Assembly (NCBI GenBank): GCA_029204225.1
Contig: CM055092.1
Coordinates: 14,904,059 to 14,968,058, forward strand
DNA from: Diphasiastrum complanatum
Taxonomy: Eukaryota; Streptophyta; Lycopodiopsida; Lycopodiales; Lycopodiaceae
Direction: 5' to 3'
Length of the DNA: 64,000 bases
Each line of letters starts with the position of its first letter. The stretch's first letter is position 1. The translations under genes were made by a program, and so were the position numbers. Below, in pieces: positions 56,589 through 64,000 of the stretch. The notes beneath the pieces were generated by a model that saw only the letters and a program-made list of their open reading frames with translations, had not been told where the DNA came from and searched no databases.

Positions 56589-57360
56589 TGTTGGGGGTAC
56601 TTCCAACAAAGTGTAGATAAATAAAATCGTCCAATAAAATGTGTTGCGAGGGCATGACATCCTGCACGTATAAGCCCATGGCCCAATGAGCACGCAAGCC
56701 AAAGTGTAAATAAAATAAAATAGACTTGGGCCTTTGTAATTAAAATAAAACTTGAGGCCCAAAGTCAATTTTAAACTTAGAGTTTACTTTTTAGAGTTGG
56801 GCCCAATTTTGGACTCACATGAATCTTGTGATTTTCAATGTACTTTTTGTGGATCCTTGGATCAGTTGGGTCCAAGATGAATGGATAGGATCAATGTGAA
56901 TATTAGCCAATAGATTTGAGGGGCAAGGGCCTTCCCCATCTTATAAAAAGACACCATTTGTACACTATTTGCATGCTTAATAGAGAGGAGGAGACTCTAC
57001 TATCTTGAGAGCTCAAGCATCCTCATTTGCTAATCAATCTTGCTTATGCTATTGTTGTGTTTGCTTGTTATTTTCATTTCTTCCATGCTTCTTGTTTGTG
57101 ATTAGTTACGGTTTCTCCATAAGCAATGACATTGAGCATTTGAGCTAACCTCCATCTCATCTCTCTCTCTTTCTCTCTTCTCTTCTCTCTTCCTCTTCTT
57201 GTCTATCCTTTCCCTTCACCCAAAAGCATGATGAATGTTAGTGTAGAGGAGTAGAGTTAAAGGAGGGTAGTGTTAATGGTGAATAGAGTTAAGGAGGAGA
57301 GTAGGAGACTAACTAAAAATAGCATATATGCATAGTTAGGTACCTATCCAGTGATCTAAC
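56589..57360 (+). repeat. LTR-like region with TATA box and CT-rich tail
   Basis: Opens TGTTGGGGGTAC, holds a TATA-like ttataaaaag at about 56941, then a CT-rich leader (57150-57220), and may end near ...TTGTTGACA at 57371. No second copy lies in the window, so LTR status is inferred from the TG start, TATA box and position after coding DNA. The region has no open frame. Confidence 0.35.
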
Positions 57361-57373
57361 CCTTGTTGACAGG

Positions 57374-58135
57374 CGGGAGGGCTATACTACGCAAGATCTT
57401 TGACCTTACAGTGTGTGAATGCACAAAAAATATTGGCTCGGATCTCCGTATGGCTGCCACATGTGCAAAGGTGTGGCAAGCATTTGATGCTTTGTCACTG
57501 ACTATCAATAAAAAAGACATGAGAGAGGAAGATTACGATAGATATCAGACGGAAGTACAAGCATTCACTCGATTACTGATTGATGCATGGGGAGAAACAC
57601 ACGTCACTCATTATATGGTGAGTGTTTTGTCTTTATTTTTTCTTTGTAAGTTCTATCCAAGTGAAATGTACTAATTAGATTCTTTTGCAAACAACACATT
57701 TTGTATGCTCATGGACCTTGGTTTTTAAAGACATATGGATCATTGGCTATATAGAATACCCAAGGGATGGAGAAGAGTCATTACAGGGCCAAGGCTGCGT
57801 ATTTCAAAAATTCAAGACACAGTGGAGGTAAAGGTCTTAGCAATGCCTTGGTAGAGATATTTCAGTGGTTTAATAGAGGAGTTTTGAGCAGACAAAACAT
57901 CAAAGAAACATGGGCCCAAGTCTCGACTTCAACGATCTCTTCATCAAATTTAGTCAGAAGAGCCACTTGGCAGTCATCCACAGCTAATGCAAGGCATAGG
58001 GAATGGAGGATGTCTCGGGTTCGTGTATGGAAGCGGTGGGTTCCTCGGAAAAGAACATCCAATGAAGAGGATGGCATTTCAAAAATAGCACACAATGAGC
58101 AAATAGAATCTATTGAGAATATTACATTGTTTTGA
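57374..58135 (+). pseudogene. Two-exon transposase-like gene fragment of unfamiliar family
   Basis: Exon 1 (57374-57617) follows an acceptor ttgttgacag and reads GGRAILRKIFDLTVCECTKN, MAATCAKVWQAFDAL, ending GETHVTHYM at a GTGAGT donor. Exon 2 (57695-58135) continues in phase as HILYAHGPWFLKTYGSLAI, a TAG, then NTQGMEKSHYRAKAAYFKNS, RHSGGKGLSNALVEIFQWFN, and a Ser/Arg-rich tail ending TGA. Its acceptor is damaged (acaac instead of an AG). The pattern W..THV.HYMH.LYAHGPW....YGSL...QG.E..H...GG looks like the C-terminal part of a DDE-type transposase with a catalytic Glu in QG-x-E. I cannot name the superfamily. The upstream part is missing. Confidence 0.45.
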
Positions 58136-58353
58136 AGTATGGTGGTATAATTTAATTGATTACTATAAATAGACTTTATTTGGTACAATATTAAAATCAT
58201 GTCTATTTTTGAAAAACTTTTCCCTATATAAGACCACTTTATCTCATTTTCAAACACACATTTTTCTTGCTCTCTTGGCTTTCTTAGTTTCGGTTAAAAG
58301 CTTTGCACTTGCGCTCATACTTTTAGTCTTTCATATTGTCTCATTACAGTCAC
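58136..58353. other. Leader-like spacer
   Basis: AT-rich, then ctcttgctctcttggctttc-type pyrimidine-rich DNA before the ATG at 58354, similar in style to the leader at 12.6-12.9 kb. Confidence 0.3.
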
Positions 58354-58620
58354 GATGCATCCTTCAAAGACAAAGTTGGCAAATCTATTGGCCGACACAA
58401 CATTTGCTGATCAAATAGATTGCAACTATGCTATGTTCACTGCCCAAATAGATACCCTAGCAACTCTACGTGCAAATAGTGATGATTTCAGGTATGTAAG
58501 TGAGTATATAGAAGAGAACTTGATGCCTTACTCGGTAAGAATACCTGGCTATGATAATTCTTGGATTCCGTATAATTTGCTAACATATATATGGAAAGGA
58601 GATAGACCTTTTGCTGTCTG
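58354..58620 (+). CDS. Unidentified 88-residue ORF, probable first exon
   Basis: MHPSKTKLANLLADTTFADQ then DCNYAMFTAQIDTLATLRAN, NSWIPYNLLTYIWKGDRPFA, ends TGA at 58620. Balanced composition and a leader-like upstream region suggest a real coding exon. It lies between the transposase-like gene and a duplicated block. A later stretch (58745-58860, ADTTEQALAKILCELKTLQAP) may be another exon. Family unknown. Confidence 0.35.
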
Positions 58621-59047
58621 ACTCAACAGGTTTGTTAGCCACCTGGGGAACGAGCACTTTTTGGAGTTAATGTGCTTTCAACAAGTAAATTTTAATCTCA
58701 AAAGTGTAGGAAACAAGTTCTTGTTAGGTGAAATTAATTGGAGATGATGCAGATACTACTGAGCAAGCTCTGGCAAAAATTTTGTGTGAACTGAAGACTC
58801 TGCAAGCACCGGTGGGTGAGCATAAAGAATTTGGGAAATTACCGATTGGCACAACTGAGATGCCATACAGAGGACACTGAATTGTCCTTGCAAAAAGTGA
58901 GAATGAGGATGAAGGATCTCAGACAAGTTCTTTGTCAACAAATATTCTCGTCCATGCTTATTCCCATTTCTTAATCTGTTCACTGTAATTATAACATTCT
59001 TATATAATGTATTGCAATGAGGAGCATAGGTTCTCGTGAGGGCCAAA

Positions 59048-59600
59048 CAGAGTGAAGGCCTACTGTGTACGAAGGAGCACTATCTTGAACGACTTCTGCC
59101 AGGGGTTTGAGTCCAGATTACTTCTAGCCTTAGCGGTTGGACCTTATGAGGTGCATACTGATGCTGCTAAGTTAGCATCGGAGTTAATGAAACCAACAAT
59201 AGGACTAGAAAATAGATCAGAGTCACTGCTGGAAGCACTGGCTAATGTAAAAGAATTTTAAAAAAATTGTGTTATTTTTCAAAAATATTTCAGTTCCAAC
59301 TACATGTGTTCGAAAATTTCATTCATTATGGTAGGTTATGAAAATTTCTACCAATCATCTAAAAAAAATTAAGGGCATTAAAGTGCCATTTTGCACTTCA
59401 AACGGCCCCCCGCCGCGCCCTTGCATGCAAATCATGCAAGGGTGCGGAGAGCAGGCGTTTGACCAGGTCAAACAGCCCCCCTCCGTGCCCTTGCATGCAA
59501 ATCACGCAAGGGCGTGGAGGGGGGCCATTTGACCGAGTCAAACGCCCGCTCTCCGTGCCCTTGCGTGAAAATCAACATTGGACATACACTCACTGATATA
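59048..59600 (+). repeat. Direct duplication, copy 1, with GC-rich hairpins
   Basis: Matches 60893-61440 from ggcctactgtgtacgaagg through ctcactgatataa with scattered differences. The first 200 bases encode ESRLLLALAVGPYEVHTDAA, then LASELMKPTIGLENRSESLLE in one frame, so a coding exon was duplicated. The last 170 bases (59400-59570) are GC-rich with nested stems: ccctccgtgcccttgc pairs with gcaagggcgtggaggg, and gtttgaccaggtcaaac is self-complementary. Confidence 0.85.
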
Positions 59601-60009
59601 AAATTTAGTGAACCAAAAACATTCACAGAGAACTGTATTTCATCATAAAATGAATTTACACAATAATTCAACAGAGTCTGATGATAAAAATGATTATCTG
59701 TTGATATTATATCAAAATTTGGATTACATCATTTTTAATTCCTCTCACGTCTCAGCCTCTTTGCCAATATCATATCCTTTGAAAGTATGAAAACTCTCTT
59801 ACAATGGACAACACACAAAAATGAGTCTTCAAACAAATTTTTCATATACATCTTTGTCGTCTCTTGGATAGCCAAAGCTGTCTCTCCCGTAATTCTGAGC
59901 CCAAAAGAGAATTCATTCATGATCTCCTTGATGGTCCGGACAAATGGAGCTCTCGGTATGAGGAATGCGGGGGATTTTTGGTATTTTCAAATCTCCTTAT
60001 ACCAGTTCG

Positions 60010-60839
60010 GATTACGGCTCTTTCTTCGACGGCGTGGTTGCAAAGGCTGCATCCTTTTGAGGACCTTGCCTTGCCAGGGTGGTGGCGGTGTGGCTGCCCT
60101 TCTCCGTGTTGATGGCTGGCTTTGGTGCTGACTGAGCTCGAGGCACCTGGGGAGCTTCCGGCTGCAGCTGTGGTTGAGGGATGGTCCGTGGAAGGCGTCG
60201 AGGCTTCGAACGACCTCTCTTTAGATGAACAACTTTAGATTTAGGCCGTGATGTGGGTGTGACATTCTGAGAAGCCTGCCCAACGGCCTCTGCGTGGGGT
60301 GTCTGGTCCGAGCCAACGAGCAAGGACATCATGGGCCCCATTACAGGCCCTTGCATATGTCCGAGTGATTGTGTCGGAGTGGAGTCCCCTGAAGCTGCTC
60401 TGACTCCTGCCAAAGCAACCACAAAGCCATCAAGAGGCACTTGTTCTTGAGGGCCTTAATCGTCAAAGATCCCAAGGAAATCATTGGAAATCGGCCCGAA
60501 GGCAGCTACCTCACTGTCCAGAAAAGCCTGAGTGGCATCGCGCTGGCTCTGTGTTGGAGAGGGGCTTCCCAGCACTGACCTCACACCAAAATCATGCAGA
60601 AGGACATCCTTTGCAGCTCTGGCCATATGTTGCTCATCTAGAGGTGGTTGTTGCTGCCCCTGCTCCTGCCCCTGCTCATCCATAGCCACTTGATGCTGCC
60701 CAAGCTCTTCCATTGCCACTTGTTGCTACCCCTGCTCCTGCCCCTGCAGCCCTTGCTCCTGCCCCTGCTGCTGCTCACAATCCATGGGAACTTTTCCAAG
60801 ATCATCCATTGCTGCCCGCTCATCCTGATTCTGGTCCAT
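60010..60839 (-). pseudogene. Gln/Pro-rich ORF with AT-hook-like basic segment
   Basis: A minus-strand frame starting MDQNQDERAAMDDLG (60839), interrupted by TAG near 60727 and TAA at 60456, ending at about 60012. The N third is almost only Gln/Glu/Gly/Met repeats (GQEQG). The middle reads AKDVLLHDFGVRSVLGSPSP and AFGPISNDFLGIFDD. The C third is basic and Pro-rich with HLKRGRSKPRRLPR, which resembles an AT-hook. It sits between the two copies of the duplicated block, antisense to them. It could be a DNA-binding accessory ORF of a mobile element or a captured gene. I recognise no family. Confidence 0.4.
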
Positions 60840-60892
60840 TTCCCCTGCCACTGGTTCAATGCTGCTACTTCTGCTCCTACTGTTTACCAAAG

Positions 60893-61440
60893 GCCTACTG
60901 TGTACGAAGGCCTACTATGTATGAAGGAGCGCTATCTTGAACGACTTCTGCCAAGGGTTTGACTCCAGATTACTTCTGGCCTCAGCGGTTGGACCTTATG
61001 AGGAGCATACTTATGCCGCTAAGTTAGCATCGGAGTTAAGGAAGCCAACAATAGGACTAGAAAATAGATCAGAGTCACTATTGGAAGCACTGGCTATGTA
61101 AAATATTTCTAAAGAAAAATGTATTTTTTTTTAAAAATATTTCAGTTCCAACTGCATGTGTTCGAAAATTTCATTCATTATAGTAGGTTATGAAAATGTC
61201 TACCAATCATCTAAATTTAAGGGCATTAAAGTGCCATTTTGCACTTCAAACGGCCCCCCTCTGCGCCCTTGCATGCAAATCATGCAAGGCCGCAGAGAGT
61301 GGGCGTTTGACCCGGTCAAACGGCTCCCCTCCGCACCCTTAATCATGCAAGGGCATGGAGGGGGGCCGTTTGACCGGGTCAAACGCCTGCTCTCCGTGCC
61401 CTTCCATGAAAATTAGCATTGGACATACACTCACTGATAT
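60893..61440 (+). repeat. Direct duplication, copy 2, with GC-rich hairpins
   Basis: Second copy of 59048-59600. Hairpin part at 61250-61405. The coding-like segment has its own start of GLRPTMYEGALS-type differences and a premature TAA near 61098. About 1.3 kb of non-duplicated DNA separates the copies. Confidence 0.85.
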
Positions 61441-61888
61441 AACGACTCGAAACAAAAATTTTGGAGAAAGCATGTAGAGTTCAAGTTATATTTACCAAAA
61501 GGCCGGGCGAACATTGAAGAATTCGACGACGCAGGTCTGCTGTTGAATATCAACATGGCATATCTGGAGTTGTACAGTATATACACCGACTAGGAGCGAA
61601 ATTTTTCAAGTTATTTTGCGAAAATTAAGCACAACTTACAGGATAGAGTGAAATCACGTGAATACAAATCCTTTTGTACATATACTTACTGGCAGTTTGA
61701 AACTTTTGTAGCCAAGACACTATTTTTTGTTCAGAACTTATTTGTAAAGTGTAAATTTATTCAATTATCATCTACTTTATTTGAACAGATTACACTTAGG
61801 AAAAAATATGAAGAGGACTTTTAGCTAGTACAAGAACTATTTGATGGCACTCTACTCCTTGTAAGGTTGTCACCATACGACTACTTAC
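61441..61888. other. Possible coding remnants, not assignable
   Basis: A plus-strand frame near 61520-61600 reads EEFDDAGLLLNINMAYLELY and a later one near 61680-61790 WQFETFVAKTLFFVQNL. They may be further exons of the element that carries the duplicated block. Evidence is too thin to call. Confidence 0.25.
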
Positions 61889-62988
61889 CTATCGGGAGAT
61901 ATACCAGAGCAAAGGAAGACACCTTATCTCGGGATCTTTATGCAACATCAAACAATCAATTCTATGTTGAATCAACTTTTTCCTATAGTGGGCTTTGAAA
62001 ACATTAATAATTCCTGCATCCATTGGCTGGAATATGCTAGTGGTATTTGCTGGCAGAAACTCAATAGTTGTGATTCTAAGTTGGGCCACAATGTTTATTG
62101 TTTTGTGACCTGAGAAGATCTAGTAGGAGTAAGACTTTCTCTCGACTTGCAACTTGCATTTGGTGCTCAAAATCCAGAAGAAATTTCTCAACTAGCTTGA
62201 CTGTCATCCAAGCTTTTGAATTTGCAGACCAAAGAATCCCCAAGTTCTCTAGACAACCTATGTTTCTATTTGAAAAGGCTCTAGGGCGTAGAAATCGATT
62301 GATTACAAATGGTGGAAGTTTAAAACTACCATCCATATTGGAGGTAAGCACAACTGTGATTCACTCTTTACGTTGTTTGGTACCACTCAATCTTCGTGTG
62401 GCCAAAAGCTTGTTAGGTTCTAGCCTATAAAACAGTCCAGTCTCATCCATATTGAAAACATCTGTTGGGTTGTACCTTGAGATGAGCTGCTTAATCTCTG
62501 CAAATCGAGCTTGTGCTTCTTCTGAACGATCTGCTCCAGCAGCCTCTCCATGTCGAATATACCCTCGAATTTGATGTCTTTTTTTGAAACCTTGGATCCA
62601 ACCATTTGAAAACACTAGCTCTTTCTCTTGTAGATCTTTAGAAAGTCTATCATAGAATCTCTTGGCAACACCACACAAAAGGTCATCTATGATTGTTGCT
62701 CTCCTTTCTTGCATAGCCAAAAACCAAGAGAAAGTAGCCTCTTCCACTTGTGGACATGATGGTTTTCTCAATCTCTTCAATTCGGGCTGTGCAAGAACTC
62801 CTTGCAAAAACTGATCTTTTTTTTCTCAGAAGTCTAGAGATTGTCATCTCTAATACAAGAAAGCCATATTTCTTAGAAGCCCATGCACTCAATGCTCTAT
62901 TGCTCATTGCAATGTCTCCTGCACATTGATTGCTATGATGCATCACAATCTCTTTCCTTTACAGATTAGTTAACTCAGCTCTTCCCAT
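61889..62988 (-). pseudogene. pogo/Tigger-like DDE transposase (Tc1/mariner superfamily)
   Basis: On the minus strand from MGRAELTNL (62988): an N-terminal helix-turn-helix segment SNRALSAWASKKYGFLVLEM ending TISRLLRKK, then (after a frameshift near 62820) the CENP-B-type DNA-binding region ATFSWFLAMQERRATI, FSNGWIQGFKKRHQIRG, and the DDE_1 catalytic core: VFNMDETGLFYRLEPNK (first Asp), NMDGSFKLPPFVIN, KVLLLLD (second Asp) and FLPANTTSIFQPMDAGI (third Asp). The motif after the second Asp, usually DN-x-x-H, is altered to DLLRSQ. A TAA near 62960 and frameshifts near 62820, 62360 and 62080 break it. It catalyses cut-and-paste transposition in intact relatives. It is dead here. No terminal inverted repeats were found. 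Confidence 0.85.
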
Positions 62989-64000
62989 ACTAATCAATGT
63001 TATTCTCTCCTAACCCATGAGAAGGAGAGCAGGCTCTAGTTTAGTGGAGCCAGTCTGGTTGAGGAGATGAGGAGGTTAATGGATGAACAATATTGAAAGA
63101 GAGAGTGAAGGGGGAGCAGCTGCTGAGCAAACTGATCATGTGCATGGTCTGATTTCTACTTGGGTGCTTCCACCAGAATTTGCTCCTCAGAATTTGAATC
63201 ACAAGGAAGCTTTGAAGGTGTATGAAAGCTAGGGCAGTGGCAAAAAATAGAAAGATGTTCAAGAAGGAATGATGCATTGGAAAATTACATTGTCAATAAG
63301 TATAGTGCACCGAAGGAGGAGAATTTTGAGAGCACTGTCGCTGCGCTCAAAGAATGATGCCTTGTGATCTAAAACTCCATACCAAGAGAAGCGCTACCTA
63401 TCATCATGTCTGCAGGAATGCAGGAGCTAAAAGAACATCTGGACTTACACATGACTTCATTTTTACCTATGGAATCATCGCTTTTATCAGTCATCATCCA
63501 TGCAGTCATCAGAATCGTAATAATCTTTGTACGAGAGCTCTTCTCTTGCTATCTTCATTGGTTGTGGAGATGATGCAGCCGGTTTCTTCACCATCGACCA
63601 GGAAAGAAAATGAGCTTTGCAAATTGTGGGACTGCATACCCTGGGCCCATCGCTAGGGACATATCCGACTTGGTGTCCACAGACTACACAGATCGAAGTA
63701 AGGCTTGCCAAGTAGTTGACCACGTACTATAGCAGCCCAGTAAAGCAATTTTTTTGTGAAAGCACTAGCGATGGTTTCAACAGTTGCTCTAGATACTGTC
63801 TCACGATGTGAGGAAGATTATTTTGCCTTTGGTGGAGCTACATAGATCATGTGCTTTCAAATGTAATCTTATATTTATACATGTAAGTTGGAAGAACTCT
63901 GAACCATTTGAAACCCCTACATAAACGTCTCTTTCTTCTTACAACAAAATCTACACCTAAACTCCTCCTCAAATGAAGAGCACAAGTGCATTTGATTGGA
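62989..64000. other. No gene confidently seen
   Basis: The minus-strand frame 63723-63487 contains CVVCGHQVGY...CSPTIC, a possible Cys pair pattern, with a Ser/Asp-rich C end. The plus strand near 63105-63230 reads EQTDHVHGLISTWVLPPEFA and later NHKEALKVYES. Either could be an exon remnant. No family was recognised. Confidence 0.3.

Overview
This window reads as transposon-dominated nuclear DNA of a land plant. The evidence is Ty1/copia elements primed by plant initiator-Met tRNA (TGGTATCAGAGC sites), Ty3/gypsy gag-pol pieces, CACTA-type protein domains, a pogo-like DDE transposase, GT-AG introns and long (GA/CT)n and (GT)n tracts. I cannot name the species. Only one modest candidate for an ordinary host gene was found (2452-2952). 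No tRNA, rRNA, CRISPR or bacterial-type operon is visible.

Layout. 1-0.9 kb: decayed coiled-coil ORF resembling the extra 3' ORF of a gypsy element. 1.9-3 kb: CT-rich leader, local tandem repeats and a 166-residue basic protein. 3-7 kb: no genes, but GC-rich foldback DNA, microsatellites and tandem repeats. 7-10 kb: minus-strand copia tail and gypsy gag. 10.6-11.2 kb: CACTA-associated fragment. 12.5-15.4 kb: a three-exon CACTA-like gene lying between two arrays of an ATCCACGCGTGGAT palindrome, then a poly-C/poly-G hairpin and a CT tract. 16 kb: gypsy gag relic. 17.2-26.5 kb: internally deleted copia element C with near-complete copia element A inserted in its 5' LTR, with a TGCAA target duplication. 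26.7-28.1 kb: gypsy gag-RT relic. 28.4-30.2 kb: unidentified minus-strand Ser-rich exons. 30.38-30.83 kb: an inverted repeat built from phased 17-bp palindromes. 31-34.7 kb: minus-strand copia. 35.7-36.7 kb: copia 3' end with LTR. 37.9-49.0 kb: a three-level copia nest (F holds G, G holds B), cut off on its right side. 49-57.4 kb: 3' end of a gypsy pol with a long extra sense ORF, an opposite-strand gypsy PR-RT-RH-INT segment, another unknown ORF and an LTR-like stretch. 57.4-61.4 kb: a transposase-like gene of unfamiliar type, a direct duplication carrying GC-rich hairpins, and a Gln/Pro-rich ORF between the two copies. 61.9-63.0 kb: pogo/Tigger-like transposase.

The genes do not form a pathway. 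They are copies of mobile-element machinery at different stages of decay. Copia A and B are the youngest and carry one and two nonsense codons in otherwise open gag-pol frames. C and F keep gag and the RNase H tail but have lost the enzymatic middle, so they look like non-autonomous partners of that family. In the gypsy pieces most premature stops are TAG where Gln would fit, plus some TGA where Arg would fit, the pattern expected from loss of methylated cytosine.

Strongest leads: (i) the palindrome-of-palindromes at 30.4-30.8 kb, (ii) the CACTA-like gene between two palindromic arrays at 12.5-15.3 kb, (iii) the TAG-only riddled extra ORF at 49.9-52.2 kb. Coordinates were read by eye; element edges may be off by a few bases and domain edges by tens.
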